This document shows positions 1 to 6,291 of a DNA stretch of 6,376 nucleotides, piece after piece; position 1 is the first letter of the stretch; the number at the start of each line of letters is the position of its first letter. Source of the DNA: JAIVGV01 sp035295985 (GTDB taxonomy: Bacteria; Acidobacteriota; Blastocatellia; Pyrinomonadales; Pyrinomonadaceae); the NCBI GenBank assembly GCA_035295985.1, contig DATHBT010000064.1, positions 1 to 6,376 on the forward strand, in the 5' to 3' direction. The position numbers were made by a program, and so were the translations under genes. A model generated the notes under the pieces. It was not told the origin of the DNA. It saw only the letters and a program-made list of their open reading frames with translations, and made no database searches.

Positions 1-472
1 TGAAGCGGCGCGAGACGGCCGGGACGGAGGTGTTGCCGACCGAGCGCGTCAGCACGCGGCCGTTCGCGCGGACGTAGGCCGCGAAGTTGACGCTCGGCTC
101 GACGGCCGCCACGCCGGGCACCTCGGCGATCTCCGCGAGCGCCGCGTCGTCGAGCGCGCGCCCCATCGGCTTCACGACGCTGATCGGCGGGGCGGGCGGG
201 CGCTCGCGCTTGGCGTCGGCCCGCCCTTGGCCGCGCTGTTCGAGCGCCACCGAGACGAGGGCCTCTACGCTCGGCCCGCTGACCGTGATCTCGTTGAACA
301 GGTCGAGGTCTTTGAAACGCTGCACGGCGTTGCGCTGCAACCCCAGCCCGAACGAGACCATCGTCACGATGACGGCCACGCCCACGACGACGCCCACGGT
401 CGTCAGCCCCGCCCGCAGCTTCGCCTCGCGCAGGTTACGGACGGCGAGCCGGATGATGTCCCAGAATTTCAT
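1..472 (-). CDS. MacB/FtsX-type ABC transporter permease, N-terminal part (cut by window edge)
   Basis: This is the first 157 codons of an inner-membrane ABC permease of the MacB/LolC/FtsX superfamily. In that family, paired permeases work with a LolD-like ATPase to drive export or periplasmic machinery by mechanotransmission. The ATG is at 472-470. The start reads MKFWDIIRLAVRNLREAKLR, the usual amphipathic lead-in, then a hydrophobic first membrane segment at about residues 22-46 rich in Gly and Val. It continues into the start of a periplasmic core domain with the typical 'ALAEIAEVPGVAAVEP' stretch (about 111-126). A Pro/Arg-rich low-complexity piece lies at about 76-97. The rest of the periplasmic domain and the three C-terminal membrane helices are outside the window. 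No Shine-Dalgarno sequence is visible, because the leader is made of heptamer repeats that also place an in-frame TAA 10 nt before the ATG. The substrate cannot be inferred. The ATPase at 3448-4140 is a possible but non-adjacent partner. Confidence 0.9.
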   Translation of the reverse strand, partial: MKFWDIIRLAVRNLREAKLRAGLTTVGVVVGVAVIVTMVSFGLGLQRNAVQRFKDLDLFNEITVSGPSVEALVSVALEQRGQGRADAKRERPPAPPISVVKPMGRALDDAALAEIAEVPGVAAVEPSVNFAAYVRANGRVLTRSVGNTSVPAVSRRF

Positions 473-475
473 GAA

Positions 476-601
476 TAGCTGTTAGCTATTAGCTGTTAGC
501 TGTTAGCAAAACCAAAACCGCATCGTGGAGACGAGCCGCGCCGAAGGCTGAAAGCTGACTGCTACTGGCTAAAAGCTAACAGCCAGTAGCTAACAGCTTC
601 C
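476..601. repeat. Inverted pair of TAGCTGT-type heptamer arrays (junction 1)
   Basis: The left arm, 476-503, is four 7-nt units on the + strand: TAGCTGT, TAGCTAT, TAGCTGT, TAGCTGT, then a decayed unit to 510. The right arm, 574-601, has the inverted form: AGCTAAC, AGCCAGT, AGCTAAC, AGCTTCC. Positions 478-500 and 575-597 are reverse complements at 21 of 23 bases, separated by 74 nt. The structure fills the gap between the SirB1-like gene, whose stop codon starts right after it at 602-604, and the permease start codon, 3 nt beyond the left end. It could form a long hairpin in the minus-strand transcript. Heptanucleotide tandem repeats are known in other bacteria (the STRR repeats of cyanobacteria); the paired inverted layout is what I see here. 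Confidence 0.85.
561..590 (-). other. Perfect 10-bp hairpin just after the SirB1-like stop codon
   Basis: GCTACTGGCT at 561-570 and AGCCAGTAGC at 581-590 are perfect reverse complements around a 10-nt loop. The hairpin lies inside the right arm of the heptamer pair and begins 11 nt after the stop codon of the 602-1459 gene in the direction of transcription. No T-run follows it on the minus strand, so it is not a canonical intrinsic terminator. It could stabilise the 3' end, or compete with the longer fold that pairs both arrays. Confidence 0.55.
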
Positions 602-1459
602 TCAGTTGAGTGCCGCCGCCTGTAGGCGCAGCTTCTTGAGCTGCTCCTGCACGAGCGCGGCGTCGGGCGCGTCCTGTTCGGCCTGGAGGTAGGCCAGCAT
701 CTCGGCGGCGGCCTCGTTGTAGCGGCCGAGCTGGCCGAGCAGCGCGCCGCGGTCACGCCGTTCGGCGTGCGCGTCGGGTTCGACGAGCAGGATGCGCTCG
801 ACGACCGAGAGGGCGCACCGGAAGCGCCGCCCTTGGGCGTAAACGCCTTTCAGGTTGCGGAGTATGCGGGCCAGTATCTCGCGCGGCGCGGAGGCGCGCA
901 GGTGCTCCTCCGCGAGCGCGATCTGCCCGCCGTAGAGCGAGTCGAGCAGTTGCTGGCAGTCTTCTCTGTCGATGACGCGCCGGTTGAAAGGATCGACCAG
1001 CCTCGCCACGTCCGCGCCGCCGACGTTCGCCCGAACGCGCACGACGAAGTGGCCGGGCAGCCCGACGCCTTCTACTTCGAGTCCGGCGCGGCGGCCGAGT
1101 TCCATGTACACGACTGAGAGCGTGATCGGGATGCCGCGCCGCTCGTCTATGACGCAGGAGAGCAGGCTGTTGCGCGGGTCGTAGTAGTCCTCCTGATTGC
1201 CGTGAAAGTGCGACTCCTCGAAGACGAAGCGGTTGAGCGCGCCGACCGGATCGTGCGGCGACGCGGCGACGCGCCCGCGTGCGGCGAGGCCCAGCTCAAG
1301 CAGTTGCGCGCGGTAGCCGTCTACGTCCGTGCCCGGCCGCTCCTCGGCGGCGACGAGCAGCGCGGCGTGTGCGAGATCGATTGCGCCATCCGGGCGCGCG
1401 ACCAGCTCCGCGAAGCGTCGTCGCGCCTCCGCGGCCAGCAATTTTCCGGCGGGAGTCAC
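602..1459 (-). CDS. SirB1-type transglutaminase-like and TPR protein
   Basis: The product is 285 aa and belongs to the SirB1 family (Transglut_core2 plus a C-terminal tetratricopeptide region). The family is widespread and its biochemical role is not settled. Diagnostic stretches are the FHGNQEDYYDPRNSLL block at about 85-100, ERRGIPITLSVVYMELGRRA at 106-125, and GVGLPGHFVVRV at 131-142. H137 and D156 (in VDPF) sit where the transglutaminase His and Asp would be. C102 is near the nucleophile position, but many SirB1 proteins lack a catalytic Cys there, so activity is uncertain. The helical TPR-like part runs from about 195 to 280 (NLKGVYAQGRRF, then the GRYNEAAAEM repeat). No signal peptide is seen, so it is probably cytoplasmic. 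The start is GTG (1459-1457) with a pyrimidine-rich leader and no Shine-Dalgarno match; no better in-frame start is visible before M118, which would remove the core. The exact start is therefore less certain than the call. Confidence 0.9.
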   Translation of the reverse strand: MTPAGKLLAAEARRRFAELVARPDGAIDLAHAALLVAAEERPGTDVDGYRAQLLELGLAARGRVAASPHDPVGALNRFVFEESHFHGNQEDYYDPRNSLLSCVIDERRGIPITLSVVYMELGRRAGLEVEGVGLPGHFVVRVRANVGGADVARLVDPFNRRVIDREDCQQLLDSLYGGQIALAEEHLRASAPREILARILRNLKGVYAQGRRFRCALSVVERILLVEPDAHAERRDRGALLGQLGRYNEAAAEMLAYLQAEQDAPDAALVQEQLKKLRLQAAALN

Positions 1460-1503
1460 GGAGGGAGTATGAACGATCGGCGCGGAAGGATGAAGCAGAG
1501 AGT

Positions 1504-1651
1504 GTCAGTTGTCAGTTGTCCGTCGTCAGTTGTCCGTGGTCAGTTGCCAGTTGTCCATTGTTTGAGTCTGAGCTGAGTGGCTTGAGCTTTTAACCGTGGG
1601 CAGCGAGGCCGCGAAGCATGTGCAACGGACAACTGACGACGGACAACTGAC
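1504..1651. repeat. Inverted pair of GTCAGTT-type heptamer arrays with a perfect 27-bp stem (junction 2)
   Basis: The left arm, 1504-1559, holds eight in-register 7-nt units: GTCAGTT twice, then GTCCGTC, GTCAGTT, GTCCGTG, GTCAGTT, GCCAGTT, GTCCATT. The right arm, 1624-1651, holds four inverted units: AACGGAC, AACTGAC, GACGGAC, AACTGAC. Positions 1511-1537 and 1625-1651 are perfect reverse complements over 27 bp, including the variant unit order, with 87 nt between them. The 1560-1623 spacer shows no ORF or RNA gene I recognise. The right arm lies 12 nt after the HAD stop codon, and the left arm ends 44 nt before the SirB1-like GTG start. A terminator or mRNA-stabilising role is possible but unproven. 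Confidence 0.9.
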
Positions 1652-1663
1652 CTGCCTTCCGCC

Positions 1664-2365
1664 TCACCTCTCGCCGAAGACGTGATAGACCGCGTCTGGC
1701 GTCCAGTCGGAGAGGCGTGCTGTGACAACGTCCGCGCCGGCGGCGCGCAAGGCCCCTTCCGAGACCGTGTTGGTGACGCCGAGGGTTCGCATCCCTGCGG
1801 CCTTGCCGGACTGGATGCCGGGCGGCGAGTCTTCGATGACGAGGCAGCTTGAGGCGGAGGGCGGGCGGTGGCCGCCGCGCCGGTCGCGGTTGAGTTGTTC
1901 GAGCGCGCGCAGGTAGCAGGCCGGGTTGGGCTTGCACGCGCCGGGCGGCACGTCCTCTGCGCTGACGACGGCCGCGAAGTGGCCGGCGAGGCTGGCGCGT
2001 TCAAGCACGTACTCGATCTCGTCGCGCGTCGCCATGCTGACGACGGCGAGCGGCCACACGCGCGAGGCCGCCTTGATGAACGTGACGACGCCGGGGAAGA
2101 GCGGCAGGTCGTCTTTGATCAGCTCGCGGTGCAGCTCCGACTTGCGGCGGAAGACGGTTTGAAGCTGCTCGTCGGTCGGCGTCTTCCCGGCGCGCTCGAA
2201 AGCGGCGCGGGTGAAGGTCAGGTCGTCCATGCCGAGGCAGTCGTAGTAGTCCGTCTCGGCGAGCGCGACGCCCTCCGGTTCGAGCGCCTGCTGGTAGGCC
2301 TTCAGTTGCAGCGGCTCGTCGTCGATGATGACGCCGTTGAAGTCGAACAGGATCGCTCGGATCAT
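1664..2365 (-). CDS. HAD-superfamily hydrolase (beta-phosphoglucomutase-like) with DxN motif I
   Basis: The product is 233 aa and has the subclass I haloacid-dehalogenase fold with an alpha-helical cap, the group that includes beta-phosphoglucomutases and small-molecule phosphatases. Motif I is ILFDFNGVIIDDEP (5-18), with nucleophile D8 but Asn at position 10 where most phosphatases have the general acid/base Asp. Motif II is Ser110 (VVSMATR), motif III is Lys145 (GACKPNP), and motif IV is E178-D179 (LVIEDSPPG, with AGMRTLGV after it). The cap spans about residues 16-85. Between motifs III and IV, residues 159-173 are an Arg/Gly/Pro-rich insertion that relatives usually lack. The start at 2365 was chosen because motif I then falls at residue 8. 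An upstream ATG (2434) would add 23 residues that do not look like protein. The substrate is unknown, probably a phosphorylated metabolite. The protein is likely cytoplasmic. Confidence 0.92.
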   Translation of the reverse strand: MIRAILFDFNGVIIDDEPLQLKAYQQALEPEGVALAETDYYDCLGMDDLTFTRAAFERAGKTPTDEQLQTVFRRKSELHRELIKDDLPLFPGVVTFIKAASRVWPLAVVSMATRDEIEYVLERASLAGHFAAVVSAEDVPPGACKPNPACYLRALEQLNRDRRGGHRPPSASSCLVIEDSPPGIQSGKAAGMRTLGVTNTVSEGALRAAGADVVTARLSDWTPDAVYHVFGER

Positions 2366-2411
2366 CTCTCGGCCCGTTCGCGGTGATGGCTGTGTTAGTG
2401 GAGCGCGGACA

Positions 2412-2440
2412 AGATTACGACGGAGGACGAACAATGTCCA
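2412..2440 (-). promoter_or_regulatory. Candidate sigma-70-type promoter for the HAD gene
   Basis: On the minus strand, TGGACA (2440-2435, 5 of 6 to TTGACA) is followed after exactly 17 nt by TAATCT (2417-2412), which keeps the T, A and final T of TATAAT. The start point would be near 2404, giving a leader of about 40 nt before the ATG at 2365. It lies just after the stop of the upstream cNMP/DUF1003 gene, in one of the two gaps without heptamer arrays. It rests on consensus matching alone. Confidence 0.35.
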
Positions 2441-2455
2441 AAAGGCAGAGAGTTT

Positions 2456-3373
2456 TCAGCCGGTAGGCTTCGAGTCGTCGCCGTTCGCGTCCTTCCCGCT
2501 GTGGCCGATGAGGAGTTCGTTCTGTTCGGCGAAGAGGACGGGGAGGCGTTCGCTCTCCAGCACGTCGAGGCGGCGCAGTATCTCTTCGATGGCGAGTTCG
2601 TTCTTGAGGTTGACGCGGTAGTCGTTCTCGGCGCGCAGGCGTTCCTTCTCGGCCTGCCGGTTCTGCGACATCAGGATGATCGGGGCCTGAATGCCCGCGA
2701 CGATGCCGAGCAGCAGCGCGAGGATTTCGTAGGGGAACGGATCGGGCGCGCCGCCCCTCAGCGTCTCGACCCACGCCATGACCGACACCCAGACGGCGAT
2801 CAGGACGAGCGAGGTGACGACGAAGCGCCAGCCGCCGAAGAAGTTCGCCAGCTCGTCGGCGACGCGGTCGGCGTGCGTCATCCGCGCCGCCTCCTCCTCG
2901 TTGACGTTGCGCGTGACGCGCTGGTGCAGCAGCTCGTCCGTCCGGCGCAGCCGCTCCGAGATGGCCGAGACCATGGCGAGCGCCACGTCCGGGTTGCGGC
3001 GGACGAAGGCCAGGAAATTCTCGCGCGTCAGCTCGGCGAGGCGCGAGTCGGTCGTGACCTGCACGAAGGCGGCGCGGGGCTTGCCGTCCACGAGCGCCAT
3101 CTCGCCGAAGAAATCGCCCTGTTCGAGTTCGGCGAGCGTCACCTCGTCGCCGTCCTCGTCGATGATGTAGATGCGGACGCTGCCCCCCTCGATCAGGTAC
3201 ATCGCGTCGCCGCGGTCGCCGCGCTTGAAGAGGAGCGTGCCGGCGGGCAGCGCGCGCACGCGCAGCAGGTCGCGCAGCTCCGTGGCCGCTTCGTCCGTCA
3301 GCGAAGAGAACAGCGGAACCGTCCGCAACGCCTCCAGCGTCATCGGCGAATGTTCATCAACGGGGACAGTCAT
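2456..3373 (-). CDS. Cyclic nucleotide-binding domain fused to DUF1003 membrane protein
   Basis: The product is 305 aa. Residues 17-150 are a CRP/PKA-type cyclic nucleotide-binding domain: the LFSSLTDEAATELRDLL helix, the beta-roll with LIEGGSVRIYI (60-70), and a complete phosphate-binding cassette FGEMALVDGKPRAA (89-102) with E91 and R100 that should contact the cyclic phosphate-ribose. No helix-turn-helix follows, so it is not a CRP-type regulator. Residues 168-270 match DUF1003: DRVADELANFFGGWRF, a first membrane helix (about 184-203), DPFPYEILALLLG leading into a second helix (about 215-235), then IQAPIILMSQNRQAEK and a charged helix with NLKNELAIEEILRRL that may form a coiled coil to about 280. 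I infer an inner-membrane protein whose cytoplasmic domain senses cAMP, cGMP or a related nucleotide; the output is unknown. The ATG at 3373 has no strong Shine-Dalgarno site, and M11 is an alternative start. A heptamer array ends 10 nt before it. Confidence 0.92.
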   Translation of the reverse strand: MTVPVDEHSPMTLEALRTVPLFSSLTDEAATELRDLLRVRALPAGTLLFKRGDRGDAMYLIEGGSVRIYIIDEDGDEVTLAELEQGDFFGEMALVDGKPRAAFVQVTTDSRLAELTRENFLAFVRRNPDVALAMVSAISERLRRTDELLHQRVTRNVNEEEAARMTHADRVADELANFFGGWRFVVTSLVLIAVWVSVMAWVETLRGGAPDPFPYEILALLLGIVAGIQAPIILMSQNRQAEKERLRAENDYRVNLKNELAIEEILRRLDVLESERLPVLFAEQNELLIGHSGKDANGDDSKPTG

Positions 3374-3382
3374 AGTCTCAAG

Positions 3383-4140
<758 letters not shown>

Positions 4141-4160
4141 CCATCCCACCCGACGCCGAA

Positions 4161-4196
4161 AGAGCCGGCGCGTGCGAGATAACACGCGCCGGCTCT
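4161..4196 (-). promoter_or_regulatory. Perfect 14-bp GC-rich hairpin in the leader of the ABC ATPase
   Basis: AGAGCCGGCGCGTG (4161-4174) and CACGCGCCGGCTCT (4183-4196) are perfect reverse complements around an 8-nt loop. Read on the minus strand, the stem ends in CTCTTTC, a short T-run. The hairpin starts about 120 nt after the nuoI stop and ends 20 nt before the ATPase ATG. It could be an intrinsic terminator for the nuoI transcript. Only 20 nt would then remain for a new promoter, so an attenuator or translation-modulating hairpin for the ATPase is equally possible. It is unrelated in sequence to the adjacent heptamer arrays. Confidence 0.7.
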
Positions 4197-4208
4197 GAAA
4201 TTCAAGAA

Positions 4209-4311
4209 CAGTTTTCAGTTTTCAGCGAAGCAACCCGTCCTGACTAACGAACTGCTTCCAGTCTTTTAGCCAAGCGGTTTGTCTTAACTGAAAACTGAAA
4301 ACTCAAAACTG
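4209..4311. repeat. Inverted pair of CAGTTTT heptamer arrays (junction 4)
   Basis: The left arm, 4209-4229, is CAGTTTT, CAGTTTT and a decayed CAGCGAA. The right arm, 4284-4311, is TTAACTG, AAAACTG, AAAACTC, AAAACTG. Positions 4210-4225 and 4288-4303 are perfect reverse complements over 16 bp, with a 62-nt spacer. The right arm begins 6 nt after the nuoI stop codon in the direction of transcription. The spacer holds no ORF or RNA gene I recognise. This is the AT-richest of the four pairs. Confidence 0.85.
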
Positions 4312-4317
4312 CCCAGC

Positions 4318-4839
4318 TCAGACTTCCTTGTACTCCGAGTCCACGTCCTCTTCGGCGAAGGCGACGCGGTAGTTGTCGGACTGTCGCTGCTTGGTGATGA
4401 GCAGGTCGTCTTTGGTCTTCAAGAGGTCGGCGCGCGAATAGACGGACAGCTCGAAGTTGAAGCCGTGCGTGATGGCGTCCTTCGGGCAGGCCTCGACGCA
4501 GAAGCCGCAGAAGATGCAGCGGCCGTAGTCGATGTTATAGACCTCGGCGAAACGCTCGTCCACGCCGGTGCGCTCCTCGGGCGGGCGCGGGTCGTCGGCC
4601 GCGACGATGTAGATGCAGTCGGAGGGGCAGGCCGCGGCGCACAGGAAACAGGCGACGCACTTCTCGCGGCCCAGCTCGTCCACGTGCAGCAGGTGCTGGC
4701 CGCGGAAGCGCGGCTGCAACGTGACCGGCTCGTCCGGGTACTGAACCGTCCACTTCTCTTTCGGAATCTTCGAGAAGGTGACGGTCATCCCCTTGATGAT
4801 CGCCTTCGTCGATTCGATGACCTCTGAGACGATTGACAT
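4318..4839 (-). CDS. nuoI: NADH-quinone oxidoreductase subunit I (NuoI), 2x[4Fe-4S] ferredoxin-type
   Basis: The product is 173 aa, a normal length for NuoI. This peripheral-arm subunit of respiratory complex I carries clusters N6a and N6b and passes electrons towards the quinone site. Two ferredoxin motifs are complete: C61, C64, C67, C71-P (CVACFLCAAACP) and C108, C111, C114, C118-P (CIFCGFCVEACP). The N-terminal helix and IIKGMTVTFSKIP (about 14-26), YPDEPVTLQPRFRGQHLL (34-51), and the stretch AEVYNIDYGRC before the second motif are typical of NuoI rather than of free ferredoxins. The ATG at 4839 has a good Shine-Dalgarno site (GGGAG, 4850-4846, 6 nt spacing). No other nuo gene is in the window, and its neighbours are a zinc-ribbon protein and an ABC ATPase, so complex I genes are probably scattered in this genome. 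A role in another multisubunit oxidoreductase with a NuoI-like subunit cannot be excluded. Confidence 0.93.
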   Translation of the reverse strand: MSIVSEVIESTKAIIKGMTVTFSKIPKEKWTVQYPDEPVTLQPRFRGQHLLHVDELGREKCVACFLCAAACPSDCIYIVAADDPRPPEERTGVDERFAEVYNIDYGRCIFCGFCVEACPKDAITHGFNFELSVYSRADLLKTKDDLLITKQRQSDNYRVAFAEEDVDSEYKEV

Positions 4840-4899
4840 GAAACTCTCCCGCGTGACGGTACAGCCGAATTCTGGTTACTTAACGTTTGACCTTTGCGG

Positions 4900-6291
4900 C
4901 TATTGTACCCCAGTCGTCACGGAGGTGACAGCCTGCCAGCGGCCGTCGCGCCAGACGAAGGTGTCAACGAAGCGGTAGCGCTCGCTGCGCCCGTCCTTGA
5001 ACTCGGCGACCGTGACTCCCGTCAGGACGGCGCGCTCGCCGCCGAGCACGACCGTCATGTCCTCGAACGTCTGCGACTCAACGTCGCCGCCCGGGCTGAT
5101 GTTACGAATGTACTCGGCCTTGCGCTCGGTCACGCCCTCGGACGAGGTTCCGACGTACTCGTCCGCGAGTATGCGCGCGAGGGCCTGCTTGTCGCCTTCT
5201 ATGTTGGCGCGCGCCCACTCCTCCTCAAGCTCCGTCAACTGCGCGAGCACTTGGTCGCGGTCGGCCGGCGCGGCCGTCGTGCCGCCCGACGCGCGGCTCG
5301 GCGCCGAGGCGGAATCGGATGAAATAGAGCCGTTCGCCGCGGCGTCCTTGCCCATGCGGAACGATTCGAGGATGACGGGCAGCTCGCCCCGGACTCCCAC
5401 GTCTTCGACCGACTTGATCTCCGGCGCGAGCGAGGTGGCGAGCATGATGAGCGCGACCCCGTTGCGCTGCGTCGTGCTCCCGCTCGGCAGCATCACGGCG
5501 CGGCCGTAGAGGTCGATGTTCTTGCCCTGCGGATTTTTCAGGCGGCTGGTGAAGCGGAACTCGTAGCCGTCGTAGTTGCCGACGCGCGTTGCGCCTTCGG
5601 ACACCTTGCGGTAGCCGGGGAAGCCTACGGCGAACTGGGAGCTGAGCTGGTTAGCCAGTTGCGGGAAGAGCGCGGCGTCGCCCCGCGCCGTGCCGGTGCT
5701 GGTGTACCAGCCGACGGCGAAGTTTTCGAGCGTCGTATTGCCGTCGAGCGACCGCTCGACCTTGACGAAATTAGAGCGGCTCTGGCCGGGCGGCTCCTTC
5801 AACACCCAGCTCTGCGGGTACTGGAACGAGAAGTCGCTGTAGTGCTCGGCGAGCGTGCCCGTGAAACTGGCGGGGGAGTTGACGTAAGTCTTCAGGTCGG
5901 CGCGGCGCGTCGTCGTCGTGCCTGAGCCGCCGCCCGGAACCGTAGTGCGCCGCTCGGCCTCCTTCATCGCCTTGTAGCCGACGTAGCCGAGGACGCCGAG
6001 CAGGGCGACGACGCCGACGACGACCACGCCGAGGACGCCCAAGACCCACGGCCACACGCGGCGCTTGCGCGGCGGCGGCTGGGAGAGCGACGGCGCTTGC
6101 TGCGACTGCCAACTGCCGGCCTGCGACCAGCCGACCGATTGCGTGGGCGTTGACTGGAACTGCTGCGTCGCGGGCGCGGGCGGGGTGACGGGCTGTGCTT
6201 GCGCGGAGTCGGCGACGAGCGGCGACCCGTCGTTCAGGCAAAAGTTCTTCGCGTCCTCATAGAGGCTCTGACACTGGGGGCAGCGTTTCAT
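4900..6291 (-). CDS. Zinc-ribbon, single-pass membrane protein with PsbP-like and DUF4440 domains
   Basis: The product is 463 aa in four parts. Residues 1-24 form a short ribbon with C4, C7 and C18 (CPQCQSLYEDAKNFCLNDG); only three Cys are present, so the fourth ligand would have to be another residue, perhaps the Asp. A Gln/Pro/Ser-rich disordered stretch follows to about 73, then PRKRR and one strong membrane helix (about 80-106). Residues 150-312 resemble the PsbP/LpqN-like fold (FSFQYPQSWVLKEPP, NYDGYEFRFTSR, and a closing ILESFRM). After a Ser/Ala/Gly linker, residues 346-459 match DUF4440 of the SnoaL/NTF2-like superfamily (LEEEWARANIEGDKQALARILADEYV, then FVDTFVWRDGRWQAV). The positive-inside rule puts the ribbon in the cytoplasm and both folded domains outside the membrane. 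Function is unknown; binding a small ligand or a partner protein is likely. The ATG at 6291 starts exactly at the ribbon. No clear Shine-Dalgarno site is visible. Confidence 0.85.
   Translation of the reverse strand: MKRCPQCQSLYEDAKNFCLNDGSPLVADSAQAQPVTPPAPATQQFQSTPTQSVGWSQAGSWQSQQAPSLSQPPPRKRRVWPWVLGVLGVVVVGVVALLGVLGYVGYKAMKEAERRTTVPGGGSGTTTTRRADLKTYVNSPASFTGTLAEHYSDFSFQYPQSWVLKEPPGQSRSNFVKVERSLDGNTTLENFAVGWYTSTGTARGDAALFPQLANQLSSQFAVGFPGYRKVSEGATRVGNYDGYEFRFTSRLKNPQGKNIDLYGRAVMLPSGSTTQRNGVALIMLATSLAPEIKSVEDVGVRGELPVILESFRMGKDAAANGSISSDSASAPSRASGGTTAAPADRDQVLAQLTELEEEWARANIEGDKQALARILADEYVGTSSEGVTERKAEYIRNISPGGDVESQTFEDMTVVLGGERAVLTGVTVAEFKDGRSERYRFVDTFVWRDGRWQAVTSVTTGVQ
4902..4931 (-). promoter_or_regulatory. 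Candidate sigma-70-type promoter for nuoI
   Basis: On the minus strand, CTGTCA (4931-4926, 4 of 6 to TTGACA) is followed after 18 nt by TACAAT (4907-4902, 5 of 6 to TATAAT). The -10 box touches the stop codon of the preceding gene. Transcription would begin near 4895, leaving a leader of about 55 nt. The -10 match is good and the -35 weak; it rests on consensus matching only, but would let nuoI be expressed independently of the gene upstream. Confidence 0.35.

Noticed and set aside
87..485. Open frames on the + strand across the permease N-terminus
   Set aside because: The Ser/Thr/Ala/Arg-rich product has no domain, while the minus strand reads a clear MacB/FtsX-type membrane protein over the same bases.
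1504..1651. Possible CRISPR array
   Set aside because: The repeats are 7 nt, directly abutting and without unique spacers between units; no cas gene is present.
2366..2434. 23-residue N-terminal extension of the HAD protein from an upstream ATG
   Set aside because: It would move motif I away from the N-terminus and reads as low-quality sequence (APLTQPSPRTGRE), like a translated intergenic repeat. The promoter candidate also lies across it.
2450..2457. Single CAGTTTT-like unit at the end of the cNMP/DUF1003 gene
   Set aside because: One heptamer match (GAGTTTTC) is expected by chance and there is no inverted partner in the 2366-2455 gap.
4177..4206. Possible promoter for the ABC ATPase (TTGAAT, 17 nt, TTATCT)
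   Set aside because: The -10 match is poor, and the elements overlap the 14-bp hairpin, whose perfect pairing explains the sequence better.
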